Below are positions 35,884-44,187 of a DNA stretch of 64,000 nucleotides, in pieces. Origin of the DNA: Bin5 sp965221345 (lineage in GTDB: Bacteria; Chloroflexota; Anaerolineae; Caldilineales; Caldilineaceae); the NCBI GenBank assembly GCA_965221345.1, contig CBDCSD010000002.1, forward strand, positions 1,054,001 to 1,118,000, given 5' to 3'. Under the pieces are notes generated by a model. It was not told the origin of the DNA. It saw only the letters and a list, made by a program, of their open reading frames with translations, and did no database searches. The translations under genes and the position numbers were made by a program. The first letter of the stretch is position 1, and the number at the start of each line of letters is the position of its first letter.

Positions 35884-36504
35884 ATGGCTAACTCTTTGAA
35901 CCGTCAGCAGAGGCAGTCCAATCCGCGCGATGGGGTTGGGCCGCAGACCTGCCCGCTGGCGATTGGACCCCTGACCCTGGCCGACCTGAAAAGTGTGATG
36001 GAACTGGAGTCGGTCAGCTTCCCCAGCCCCTGGACACTCGCCACCTACCACAGTGAACTGACCCGCAACCGCCGCAGCCGCTATTTGAAAGTTTGGCCGG
36101 CGCCGACCGCAGGTGACAGGCCTGCAACTGCCGCGCTGATCGCGCAGGGGGGCATCATGCTCTTCGGCGCCGAGATGCACATTGTCACGCTTGCTGTGCT
36201 GCCGGACTGGCGCGGCCGTTCGGTCGGCGAGTGGCTGCTGTTGGCGCTGCTGGCGCTGGGCCGGGACGAGGGCACGCATACCGCCACGCTGGAGGTGCGC
36301 GTCAGCAACGAGATTGCCCAGCATCTTTACCTTCGAGCCGGGTTTGAGGCGGTCGGCTATCGCCGCCGCTACTATCCGGACAAGGAGGACGCCCGCATCC
36401 TGGCGCTGGCGGATCTGCACACGAGCCGCGTGTGGCAGCCGCTGCAGGAACGGTTCGAGTTGCTCTCGGCTTTGATGGAGCGGGGGGTGGACGCGCCGGG
36501 GTAG
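35884..36504 (+). CDS. rimI: ribosomal protein alanine N-acetyltransferase RimI-like (GNAT)
   Basis: About 206 residues, longer than standard RimI (about 150) because of an N-terminal 25-residue leader and an insertion (KVWPAPTAGDRPATAALIAQ). The GNAT core is clear: DLKSVMELESVSFPSPWTL, the beta-bulge IVTLAVLPDWRGRSVGEWLL with the acetyl-CoA loop, LEVRVSNEIAQHLYLRAGF, and YRRRYYPDKEDARILAL, all typical of RimI. It follows tsaB, the usual context. Substrate protein not established here. Confidence 0.85.
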   Translation: MANSLNRQQRQSNPRDGVGPQTCPLAIGPLTLADLKSVMELESVSFPSPWTLATYHSELTRNRRSRYLKVWPAPTAGDRPATAALIAQGGIMLFGAEMHIVTLAVLPDWRGRSVGEWLLLALLALGRDEGTHTATLEVRVSNEIAQHLYLRAGFEAVGYRRRYYPDKEDARILALADLHTSRVWQPLQERFELLSALMERGVDAPG

Positions 36505-36547
36505 AGGCGAAACGGGTACGGCGTTGATCTGGATTGCCCGCTAATAC

Positions 36548-36763
36548 TTACCGATGTTGCCAGGTTTTTGGTGCATCACGTATATCGTCTTCTTGTTGTC
36601 GAAAAGCAGCCACAATGTGAGGAGCAACCTTGGAGGCTGGCCGCATTTTCTTGAAGTCTTCAGCCGAAAGCTCCCGTGTATCCGGATCGTCTGAAATGGC
36701 GCGACGAATTTCGATGTCTTCACATGCTGTAGGCCAAATCGTTTCTGGTTTGAGTTTCGGCAT
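36548..36763 (-). CDS. brnA: BrnA-type antitoxin
   Basis: 71 residues. MPKLKPETIWPTACEDIEIR, DPDTRELSAEDFKKMRPASK and the polar tail are typical of the BrnA/CopG-like antitoxins that pair with BrnT RNase toxins. GAGGTGA precedes the ATG by eight bases. Its cognate toxin is represented only by a C-terminal fragment just upstream, so the antitoxin appears to be orphaned. Confidence 0.7.
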   Translation of the reverse strand: MPKLKPETIWPTACEDIEIRRAISDDPDTRELSAEDFKKMRPASKVAPHIVAAFRQQEDDIRDAPKTWQHR

Positions 36764-36833
36764 ATTTGCTTATCACCTCTTCGGGAGCTTTACGCAAGTT
36801 GATGACATGAATTCTAACACAATAGGTATTTGG
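36720..36833 (-). pseudogene. brnT: C-terminal fragment of a BrnT-like toxin
   Basis: Minus-strand frame PNTYCVRIHVINLRKAPEEV then ISKYAETQTRND, ending at 36720 inside brnA. RVxxINxRKAxxEE is the last helix region of BrnT toxins. Everything upstream is replaced by the antisense of the nuclease gene, so about 60 residues are lost and no start remains. Confidence 0.45.
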
Positions 36834-36855
36834 TGATTCTCCAGGGTTTGCTCGG

Positions 36856-37785
36856 ATGAGAAGGTTTTCGATTTTGTTGAGAAATATCGTAGTAGTCCTG
36901 GCGCTCATACTGATCGGTGTGATGATTGGCCTCGCGCTGAGCGGGCAGGGGGAGCGCGGCGAGGATGTGCAGACGTCTCCGTCCGCTGCCACGGCCGCGC
37001 CGGCGCCGACGAGCGCCCGTGCTTCTTCGCCTACGCCAACGGAGAGAACAGAGTCGGAAGAGACGAATTCCGGTGCGTCTTCACCTACGCCAGCGGAGGT
37101 TTCAGACTCGGAGAGCGCGCCGGCGGATGCCGAATGGGGAGTCGTGGTGCGGGTGGCGGATGGCGACACGTTGACCGTGCAGTTCGACGACGGGGAGGAG
37201 GAGACGATCCGGTTTCTGGACGTGGATACGCCGGAAACCGTGCATCCGACCGTGCCGGAGGAGTGCTACGGCGCGCAGGCATCCGACTTCACGAAGACGT
37301 TGATGGGGCAGCGTGTCAGGATCGAGGAGGAGGGGCGGGACCGGTACGGGCGCCTGCTTGCGTATGTGTGGGTTGGCGCTGACGAGGGCGGCCAGTTGTG
37401 GAATGTTCGCCTGCTGGAGAAGGGGCTGGCCGTTTATAACGACTATGGCAACCCGGGCCAGTACGCGGACACAACGCGGGCGGCGGCCGAGCAGGCCATG
37501 CTGGCCGGGGTGGGACTGTGGTCCGCCTGTGAATTGGAGGAGAGGCCCACGCCCGTTCCCACGCAGTCGGTTGGCGCCGGTTGCCCGCAGGGTTGCGTCA
37601 ACCAGCCCGATCCATCATGCGGCATCAAGGGCAACGTAAACACGAGCAGGGACACGAAGATCTATCATGTGGAAGGTAGTTCGTCCTCCTACGGGCGGGT
37701 GAAGATGAAGGAGGGGGAGGGCGACCTGTGGTTCTGCACCAAGGATGAGGCGGAAGCGAATGGTTTTCGTGCGCCGAGGGGGTAG
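36856..37785 (+). CDS. exported thermonuclease (SNase-like) with C-terminal nuclease-associated domain
   Basis: 309 residues: a membrane/signal segment (IVVVLALILIGVMIGLAL), a Ser/Thr/Pro linker, an SNase domain (VVRVADGDTLTVQFDDG, IRFLDVDTPE, IEEEGRDRYGRLLAYV, providing the Arg, Glu and Arg of the active site) and a C-terminal module CGIKGNVNTSRDTKIYHVEG plus WFCTKDEAEANGFRAP, found attached to many secreted nucleases. It would degrade extracellular DNA or RNA at the cell surface using calcium. It overlaps nothing but displaced a brnT gene on its left. Followed by a palindrome cluster. Confidence 0.9.
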   Translation: MRRFSILLRNIVVVLALILIGVMIGLALSGQGERGEDVQTSPSAATAAPAPTSARASSPTPTERTESEETNSGASSPTPAEVSDSESAPADAEWGVVVRVADGDTLTVQFDDGEEETIRFLDVDTPETVHPTVPEECYGAQASDFTKTLMGQRVRIEEEGRDRYGRLLAYVWVGADEGGQLWNVRLLEKGLAVYNDYGNPGQYADTTRAAAEQAMLAGVGLWSACELEERPTPVPTQSVGAGCPQGCVNQPDPSCGIKGNVNTSRDTKIYHVEGSSSSYGRVKMKEGEGDLWFCTKDEAEANGFRAPRG

Positions 37786-37815
37786 GCGGCGGCGTAATTT
37801 CACTCGATATGAAAA

Positions 37816-37879
37816 ACCAGGTCGACCACATTGGGCCCAGACGATCGTCTGGTTGACATGAATGTCAACCAGACCTGGT
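37816..37879. repeat. nested palindromes between two convergent genes
   Basis: GTCTGGTTGACAT-GA-ATGTCAACCAGAC (37847-37874) is a perfect 13-bp inverted repeat. It shares GTCTGG with a second palindrome, CCAGACGATCGTCTGG (37837-37852), so the two are mutually exclusive. ACCAGGTC (37816-37823) and GACCTGGT (37872-37879) enclose both. There is no T-run. Confidence 0.85.
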
Positions 37880-38152
37880 AACCAATGATGGCTCCTGCTT
37901 ACTGCGGTTTTCCCTAGCCAGCTTGCGAGAATCGCATTCGATTTGGAGTCCGTGCCAGAATTCATCCGACTGACCAAAGAAGGCGGCGAAACGAATAGAC
38001 ATGGCAGGTGTAATCGAACGTTTGCCTTGAACGATTTCGTTGATCGCCCGCGGGGAAACTCCGATGGCGTCGGCCATGGCGTTCTGCGAAATCCCCATTG
38101 GTTTGAGGTATTCCTGCAAGAGAATCTCACCGGGTGAAATGGGTGTATTCAT
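37865..38152 (-). CDS. higA: HigA-family addiction-module antitoxin
   Basis: 95 residues. ISPGEILLQEYLKPMGISQN, MADAIGVSPRAINEIVQGKR and RSITPAMSIRFAAFFG form the Xre-type helix-turn-helix of HigA proteins, with EFWHGLQIECDSRKL typical of the tail. HigB, which usually precedes higA on the same strand, is absent: the DNA upstream (38153-38250) has no RelE-like frame. It may therefore be an orphan regulator. The 3' end lies in the palindrome cluster. Confidence 0.85.
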   Translation of the reverse strand: MNTPISPGEILLQEYLKPMGISQNAMADAIGVSPRAINEIVQGKRSITPAMSIRFAAFFGQSDEFWHGLQIECDSRKLARENRSKQEPSLVTRSG

Positions 38153-38252
38153 AGGACATTGGCCTGGATGTGCGGCTCTTGAAAGGATGATCCATCGGCA
38201 TCCTGCTCAAGAATAGAGACGCGATGAACGCTATTGCTGGAGAGGGGAGTAA

Positions 38253-38538
38253 TTGACGGTTCCAGACCATTTTATCATCTCTGTCAACTGTCTGGTATGT
38301 GATCTCTTACGCGGGCGCGTATGTGATCGTCACGTGTGCAGCCGTGATATTGCCCCGGCGCTCAGCGGCAAGGAGGTGATCACGCTTGAGGTGTGTGGAG
38401 ATTATCATGGGATTCGACATGGATGAAGCGATCTTCGATTACTTCGCCGCCCATTATCAATTATGGTGTCCCTAGCTCAAGGGGCGGACCAGGTTTATGC
38501 GCAAAGCGGCCAACCCAGATGACTTGGTTGCCAACTAA
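38253..38538 (+). pseudogene. IS982-like transposase, N-terminal remnant with frameshift and nonsense codons
   Basis: Reads LTVPDHFIISVNCLVCDLLR, SRDIAPALSGKEVITLEVCG DYHG, then after a frameshift DMDEAIFDYFAAHYQLWCP, a stop, and LKGRTRFMRKAANPDDL. This is the order LSDSEVLTIEVVGE...KAIFxYFRRHY...RTTFxRQAAN of IS982 transposases. The rest is lost. Confidence 0.65.
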
Positions 38539-38731
38539 ATGTCGCACATTAGTGTACGGCTCACAGTTCCCGCTGGGCACGCCCCGTTTTAGAACCGACC
38601 CCTTTTCCACCGAAATCGCGCTACTTTCGCCGATTTGACTCACCTGATATGATAGATGTATACCGCTACACCTGCCTGCTATCGATCTGCGATGGCTGTG
38701 CGTTCAATCGTGTAAGGAGAAATTTCTGCTG

Positions 38732-39781
38732 ATGGGTATGAAATCGATATTTGCGCAATCTTTTCGCCATACGAGCGCCGGAAGACCGGTCGCTCGAGCG
38801 CTAGCGCTGTGTGCGGGCGCGTTGTTTCTGGCCGGCTGCGGACTGTTGTCCGGTCCGGATGTAACGCCGACGCCGACGCGCCCGATGGCGGCCGTTGTCC
38901 CCACGTTTACGTCGACGCCGGTGGGCGCCGCGGCCGCGCAAGAGTCTGGCGGCGGCACTGCTCAGCAGGTCGCGCCGGCGGCTGTGCAGCCACAGGCTCC
39001 GCAGGCTACCGATACGCCGAGGCCCACCGATACGCCCGTGCCAACCGCGGCCCGCTTTACGGTCAAGACGGACCTGACCGCGGCTAACGTTAACGTGCGC
39101 ACGGGACCGAGCACCGCGTTCGGCATCATCGGCACCATCGCCAGAGGGGCGCAGTTCGATATCAGCGGCAGAAATGTGGAAAACACCTGGTATCAGTTCT
39201 GCTGCGTCGGCGGCCAGACAGGTTGGATTTTCTCGGCCCTGTTAAATGTGGAGAACGCGAATCTGATCACGGTGGCTGCGAACATCCCGGCCACGCCTGT
39301 GCCGCCCACGGCTACGCCGGTGCCCACACAGGCGCCCACACCGGTGCCCGCGCCGGTCAATGTAGACCACTGCGCCGGCATCGGCGGCGATGGCTGCAAG
39401 TTCTGGTTTCGGGATATCGATCCTGCAGACAATGGCGGAGGTGAATTGAAGCTACTCATCGGCTTTGTGCATGGGTGGCGCAACGATGAGGTCCAAGTGC
39501 ACGGCGGTTACTTTGTTGAATTGCAGAAGGACGGGGTCCAGGTACATGGGTTTGATCACAACACGCGCGGCGGGACGCATATCATAGAGGGGCCCAAGGG
39601 CCGAGTGTACAATTACGACAAGTCTGTTTCCGCCAGCCAGCTGCCAGGTGGGACCGTGGCTGGCACCTACACCATCTGGGTCAAAGACGGCAACGGTGAG
39701 CGGGACAGCCAGAACCATACCTTCACCCTGCATGGGAACCAAGGATTAGTATGGCTGGTATTTGATCAAAGACCGAGATAG
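38732..39781 (+). CDS. SH3-domain lipoprotein
   Basis: 349 residues. Signal peptide with lipobox FLAGC (about residue 36), a Thr/Pro linker, a bacterial SH3 domain (TAANVNVRTGPSTAFGIIGT ... NTWYQFCCVGGQTGWIFSAL), a second TPVPTQAP linker and a C-terminal domain of about 140 residues with DHCAGIGGDGCKFWFRDIDP and HGGYFVELQKDGVQVHGFDH. SH3b domains commonly bind cell-wall peptides. The C-terminal domain is unassigned. AAGGAG lies 12 bases before the first ATG; a second ATG at 38738 is better spaced from nothing else, so either may be used. Confidence 0.85.
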   Translation: MGMKSIFAQSFRHTSAGRPVARALALCAGALFLAGCGLLSGPDVTPTPTRPMAAVVPTFTSTPVGAAAAQESGGGTAQQVAPAAVQPQAPQATDTPRPTDTPVPTAARFTVKTDLTAANVNVRTGPSTAFGIIGTIARGAQFDISGRNVENTWYQFCCVGGQTGWIFSALLNVENANLITVAANIPATPVPPTATPVPTQAPTPVPAPVNVDHCAGIGGDGCKFWFRDIDPADNGGGELKLLIGFVHGWRNDEVQVHGGYFVELQKDGVQVHGFDHNTRGGTHIIEGPKGRVYNYDKSVSASQLPGGTVAGTYTIWVKDGNGERDSQNHTFTLHGNQGLVWLVFDQRPR

Positions 39782-39820
39782 GGAGGCGGGGCGATTACGA
39801 CAGGCGTTGCGCGACAGCGG

Positions 39821-41212
39821 TTGCCCACGCTGACCAAGGCAATCTACGGGCTGGGTGATTGGGGCGCGGCGTCGGCTTCGACGGCGCGTACCCTGTTCTG
39901 GCTGTACTTCACCGTCAGCGTCGTGGGGATAGACGTGGGCCTGGCCGGTGTTGCCTTCATCATCGGCCGCTTCTGGGACGGCGTCAACGATCCGCTGATC
40001 GGCATCCTCAGCGACCGCTTCCGCAGCCGTTGGGGGCGGCGGCGCCCGTTTATGCTGCTGGGCGCGCTGCCGTTCGGCGTGGGCTTCTTCCTCATGTTCA
40101 GCCCGCCCCCGTTCGAAGGCAATGTGGCCGCCGCCCTCTACTACGCGGTCGTCTTCATCCTCTATGACACCGCCTTTACAATCGTCAACGCGCCCTACGC
40201 AGCCCTCACCGCGGAACTGACCGAAGATTATGACGAACGGGCCAGCCTGGCCGGTTGGCGCATGGGGAACTCGATCTTTGTTGCTCTGCTGACGGCCGGG
40301 CTGTTCAAGTTGCTGGCGGAGGGTGTCTTCGCCGACTGGTTCAGCGGGCCGCACGCGCTGCGCAACGGCTACGCAGTGGCCGGCGCGCTCTGGGGGCTGA
40401 TCATCGTCGCGTCGCCTCTGCTGGTGGTGGCCTTCATACGGGAGCCGGAGCGGGAATTGCCGAAGGAGGAAGGCCGGCTCGACTTCATCCGCATCACCAA
40501 GGAGGTGTTCGCCAACCGGCCTTTCCGCATCGGGGCCGCGATCTACGTGTTGGCGTTCACCGCCGTCGACATCATCACCGCGGTGTTCGTCTGGTTCCTC
40601 GTCTACTACATGCAGTTGAAACCACCGTTCGACAGCCTGGTCCTGGCGGCTGTGCTGGGCGTCGCCTTCCTCTCGATGCCGTTGACGGTGCGGCTGATGC
40701 AACGGTACGGCAAGAGCCGCACGTACATACGCATGATGATCTTCTGGGCGGCGGTGATGGCGGTCATCAGCCTTCTGCCGCCGGGAAATGCACCGCTGGT
40801 GCTGATCGCGGCGGCCGTTGCCGGAATCGGGTATGGCGCAGCCAACGCCACCCCTTGGGCGATCGTGGCCGACATCATCGAAGAGGACGAATGGCGCAGC
40901 GGTCAACGCCGTGAAGGGGTCTACTCCGCCTATCTGGTCACCTTCCGCAAGATCGCCACGGCCTTCGCGGTCGGCTTCATCGTGCCGCAGGTCCTGTCCG
41001 CCACCGGCTTCATCGAAGGCGCGGCCGAGACGCAGCCGCCGGCGGCTGTGCTGGCTCTGCGTATCTTCATGGGCGCGGTGCCGGCCGTTCTGCTGGTTCT
41101 GTCGATGTTCGCGGCCGCTCGCTATCCTCTGGACCGGGCCGCGCATGATGAGTTGCGGCGCAAGCTGGCCCAGCGGCGGGCAGAACAGGGGACTGCAGTG
41201 GTTAGTGGTTAG
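39821..41212 (+). CDS. MFS transporter, glycoside-pentoside-hexuronide cation symporter-like
   Basis: 463 residues, about 12 membrane helices. KAIYGLGDWGAASASTARTL, FWDGVNDPLIGILSDRFRSR, WGRRRPFMLLGALPFG and NATPWAIVADIIEEDEWRSG are hallmarks of the GPH family, which imports sugars with Na+ or H+. TTG start as given; an alternative is ATT at 39794, which has a good Shine-Dalgarno (GGGAGG) and extends the protein by ITTGVARQR, a rare but known initiation type. The 3' end (AVVSG) is encoded by the heptamer array. No sugar-processing gene adjoins it. Confidence 0.88.
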   Translation: MPTLTKAIYGLGDWGAASASTARTLFWLYFTVSVVGIDVGLAGVAFIIGRFWDGVNDPLIGILSDRFRSRWGRRRPFMLLGALPFGVGFFLMFSPPPFEGNVAAALYYAVVFILYDTAFTIVNAPYAALTAELTEDYDERASLAGWRMGNSIFVALLTAGLFKLLAEGVFADWFSGPHALRNGYAVAGALWGLIIVASPLLVVAFIREPERELPKEEGRLDFIRITKEVFANRPFRIGAAIYVLAFTAVDIITAVFVWFLVYYMQLKPPFDSLVLAAVLGVAFLSMPLTVRLMQRYGKSRTYIRMMIFWAAVMAVISLLPPGNAPLVLIAAAVAGIGYGAANATPWAIVADIIEEDEWRSGQRREGVYSAYLVTFRKIATAFAVGFIVPQVLSATGFIEGAAETQPPAAVLALRIFMGAVPAVLLVLSMFAAARYPLDRAAHDELRRKLAQRRAEQGTAVVSG

Positions 41213-41318
41213 TGGTCAGTGGTCAGTGGTCAGTGGTCAGTGGTCAGTGGTCAGTGGTCAGTGGTCAGTGGTCAGTGGTCAGTGGTCAGTGGTCAGTGGT
41301 CAGTGGCTAGTGGTTAGA
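41196..41318 (+). repeat. longest heptanucleotide tandem array (AGTGGTC)n
   Basis: About seventeen almost identical 7-bp units spanning 123 bp, overlapping the stop codon of the transporter and ending about 50 bp before the convergent murA stop. Confidence 0.97.
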
Positions 41319-41365
41319 GGCTAACGGGTTGCCTGCCGCTGGCGACTGGAATCTGGCCACTTAAG

Positions 41366-42682
41366 TCAGGCGTCTACGCGTTCGATGCGGGCGCCGACCG
41401 TGCGCAGTTTTTCATCCACACGCTGGTATCCACGATCGATCTGTTCAATATTGCCGATGAGCGTGCGCCCCTTGGCGCTGAGCGCGGCGAGGACGAGCGC
41501 CATGCCGGCGCGGATGTCGGGGCTGCTTACCTCCTGGCCGACGAGCCGGGCCGGGCCGACGACGACAACGCGGTGGGGGTCGCAGACGATAATCTGCGCG
41601 CCCATGGCCACCAGCTTATCGACGAAATAGAGGCGGCTTTCGAACATCTTCTCGTGGATCAGGACAGTGCCCTGGGCCTGGCTGGCGACGACAACGGCCA
41701 TGCTCATCACGTCGGGGGGGAAGGCAGGCCAGGGCGCGTCGTCGATCTTGGGGATGGCGCCGCCAAAGTCGGGCCGAACGCGTAAGTCCTGCTCGTCGGG
41801 CAGGACGAGCGTGTAACCGGTGAGCGCGGCCTGGGGGTCCTCCTGCAGGTGCATGCGCACGCCAAGCCGTTGGCAGAAGACCACTTCCAGCATGCGCAGA
41901 TGATCAGGGGCCACGTTGGCAATCCGCAACTCCCCGCGGGTGATGGCGCCCAGACCGATGAAGCTGCCGACCTCCATGTAGTCCGGCCCGATGGTGGCGT
42001 TAGCGCCGTGGAGTCGTTCCTGGCCGTGGACGAACAGTGTGTTGCTGCCGATTCCTTCGATGGGGCAGCCCATGGCGACCAGCAGACGGCACAGTTCCTG
42101 GACGTGGGGTTCGCTGGCGGTGTTGCGCAGAATGGTGGCGCCCTTGGCCAGGGAAGCGGCCATAACCGCATTCTGCGTCGCGGTCACGGATGCCTCGTCC
42201 AGCAGGATATCGGCGCCGCGCAGTCTTCCGGGCGCGGTCAATGCGAAGTTGCCGCTGTGGGGGCGGGCGACAGTGGCGCCCAACTGTTCGAAGACTAACA
42301 GGTGCGTGTCGATGCGGCGACGGCCGATATCATCCCCGCCGGCTGCGCCATCGACCTGGAATGCGCCCCGCCGGGCCAGGAGCGGCCCCATCAAGTTCAG
42401 CCCGCCGCGGATGCGACCGAACAGCCGCGCGTCAGGCGCGTGTCCGTGCAGCTCGTCGGCGCGCAGCGTCAGCAGGCTGCCCTCTCTGCGCACGTATACG
42501 CCCAGCCCCTCCAGAATTGCCAGCATCGTGTCAACGTCGTCGATTTGCGGGACATTCTCCAGGGTAACTGTCTCATCGGTGAGCAGCGATGCGGCGATGA
42601 GGGGAAAGGCGGCGTTCTTGTTGCCGCTGACGCTGACAGTCCCCTCGATCCGGTGGCCGCCCTGGATGGCAAATGAGGCCAT
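41366..42682 (-). CDS. murA: UDP-N-acetylglucosamine 1-carboxyvinyltransferase (MurA) with Asp in place of the catalytic Cys
   Basis: 438 residues; first committed step of peptidoglycan synthesis, adding enolpyruvyl to UDP-GlcNAc. Signatures: IEGTVSVSGNKNAAFPLIAA, RIRGGLNLMGPLLAR, DDAPWPAFPPD, and a C-terminal RAGMALVLAAL. The active-site loop normally reads GGC-x-IG-x-RP; here it is GGDDIGRRR, with Asp117 at the Cys position. AAGGAG lies seven bases before this ATG, which is preferred to a longer start. A Cys-to-Asp change at this place is known to keep activity and give fosfomycin insensitivity. Confidence 0.95.
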   Translation of the reverse strand: MASFAIQGGHRIEGTVSVSGNKNAAFPLIAASLLTDETVTLENVPQIDDVDTMLAILEGLGVYVRREGSLLTLRADELHGHAPDARLFGRIRGGLNLMGPLLARRGAFQVDGAAGGDDIGRRRIDTHLLVFEQLGATVARPHSGNFALTAPGRLRGADILLDEASVTATQNAVMAASLAKGATILRNTASEPHVQELCRLLVAMGCPIEGIGSNTLFVHGQERLHGANATIGPDYMEVGSFIGLGAITRGELRIANVAPDHLRMLEVVFCQRLGVRMHLQEDPQAALTGYTLVLPDEQDLRVRPDFGGAIPKIDDAPWPAFPPDVMSMAVVVASQAQGTVLIHEKMFESRLYFVDKLVAMGAQIIVCDPHRVVVVGPARLVGQEVSSPDIRAGMALVLAALSAKGRTLIGNIEQIDRGYQRVDEKLRTVGARIERVDA

Positions 42683-43046
42683 GCTTACTCCTTGGGTCGT
42701 TGCACAGTGCGGGCTGTGATTCAACTGATCCCCGTGGGAGCGGGGGGGGGGCGTCCCCACGATTATCGTTCGCGAATACGAGAAAAAACCATGCGTGTCC
42801 GCCGCCATCGTCACGGTCCATCCCCAATCACACAGATCACAGTTCAGTCCATTGTAGACCGGTCTATCATTCCCGTCTAATCCGTTTATGAGGCGAATCC
42901 GAACGCTCAGTAGACGGGACAGTGGGCCGTTGTCGTTCGCGTTTCGCAGGCTTCTGTGATAAAATAAGAAGGTAGATTGTGCCGCAAAAAAGCCATTTTG
43001 AGACTGTACTCGAGATGGGTTTGCCAGCCCGAACCGGGAAGCGTGT
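42683..43046. other. intergenic region between divergent murA and a membrane protein gene
   Basis: 364 bp. A TAAAAT -10 candidate is at about 42959, upstream of the membrane protein. A G-run (GGGGGGGGGG at 42740-42750) followed by CGTCCCC can fold weakly. Nothing else recognised. Confidence 0.4.
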
Positions 43047-44012
43047 GTGGGTATTATAGAAAGTATTTCAACCGGTTACCGCTTTGTCAGCCAGCGCCCT
43101 GCCCTGCTGCTGTTGCCGCTACTGCTGGATGCGCTGTTGTGGGTCCTGCCCCGCTGGAGCATCAGCCCGCTGTTGGCGAGATTGGCCGATTTCTACACGG
43201 GGTTGGCCGATGATCCGCAGCTGGCGGAGGGGAGCCCGTTTGACCTGGCGCAGATGAGCGAGTTGCTTGAAGTAGTCGGGCAGACGAGCAATCTGGCCCA
43301 ATTTCTGGTCAACAGCCTCCTGTATCACGTGCCAAGCCTGCTGGCGACGCTGCCCGGCATAAAGGGAACCCATCCCAGCGTCGAGGTCGATTCGATCGGC
43401 GCCGCCGGCCTGCTGTCTCTGCTCTTTGGTCTGGCCGGTTTGCTGATCGGCGCGACCTATATGAATCTGCTGGCCCAGAATCTGCCGATCGGCGAGGCCC
43501 AGAAGGCGCTCTCGATCAACATACTGGCGGGCCGCATCGTCCGCCATTGGCTGCGCACGATCGGTTTCCTGGTTTTCGTTACCCTCGGCCTGATGATGAT
43601 CTACATTCCCGGGGTGATAGGGGTCACTGTGCTGGCGTTGATCAGCCCGGTGTTAGGCTCCGGGGCGCTGTTCTTGTTCGGCGGCCTGATTGTGGTGGTT
43701 CTCCTCTATCTGTATTTTGTAACGACGGCGCTGGTGTTGGACGATTTGGCGATTGGGCACGCGGTGCGCCGCAGCATCCACCTGGTGCGGAAAAACTTCT
43801 GGCACACCCTCGGGTTTGTTCTGCTGACGACGTTGATTTCGACGGGGATGGGGCTGCTTTTTCGCCAGGTCACACAATGGCATACGCTGGGCGTGGCATT
43901 TGCCACCTTGGGGAACACCTTCATCGGTACGGGGTTGGCGATGTCATTGCTTGTCTTTTACCGGACGCGCATCCTGGCGATGCAACAGGACGAAACGGAT
44001 AGTTTTGCCTGA
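43047..44012 (+). CDS. polytopic membrane protein of unknown function
   Basis: 321 residues with about six hydrophobic segments. The first 30 residues (GYRFVSQRPALLLLPLLLDA) and the segment HAVRRSIHLVRKNFWHTLGF followed by a further helix are typical of the YciC/glycerophosphoryl-diester-phosphodiesterase membrane-domain type of proteins, in which RRSxxLxRxNFW recurs. No catalytic motif. GTG start with only a weak GGGAAG upstream. It lies between murA (divergent) and gyrB (same strand, 175 bp away). Confidence 0.7.
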   Translation: MGIIESISTGYRFVSQRPALLLLPLLLDALLWVLPRWSISPLLARLADFYTGLADDPQLAEGSPFDLAQMSELLEVVGQTSNLAQFLVNSLLYHVPSLLATLPGIKGTHPSVEVDSIGAAGLLSLLFGLAGLLIGATYMNLLAQNLPIGEAQKALSINILAGRIVRHWLRTIGFLVFVTLGLMMIYIPGVIGVTVLALISPVLGSGALFLFGGLIVVVLLYLYFVTTALVLDDLAIGHAVRRSIHLVRKNFWHTLGFVLLTTLISTGMGLLFRQVTQWHTLGVAFATLGNTFIGTGLAMSLLVFYRTRILAMQQDETDSFA

Positions 44013-44187
44013 CACTTTGTCGGCGCGAGCAGAGAGTAGCGGATGTTTCCCGATTTCCGATCGGCAAGCGCCAGCCGACCCGACTTGATGACACGCTCGG
44101 ACCGTATGACCGCAACCAACGATGATGTATTGGGGTTGAGTGCGCCGTCGTGGGCAGCAGCCTCTTTTGAAATGACTGGAGGAATCA

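Noticed and set aside
36720..37169. 149-codon minus-strand frame as a complete gene
   Set aside because: Most of it is antisense to the nuclease signal and linker region; only the last 37 codons look like a real remnant (BrnT).
39746..41146. 466-codon minus-strand frame with DRGRQ-rich sequence
   Set aside because: Antisense of the MFS transporter; low-complexity charged content, no domain.
41196..41318. Heptamer array considered as a CRISPR or centromere-like iteron
   Set aside because: No spacers, seven-base period, and the same units occur in many gene gaps without cas, rep or par genes.
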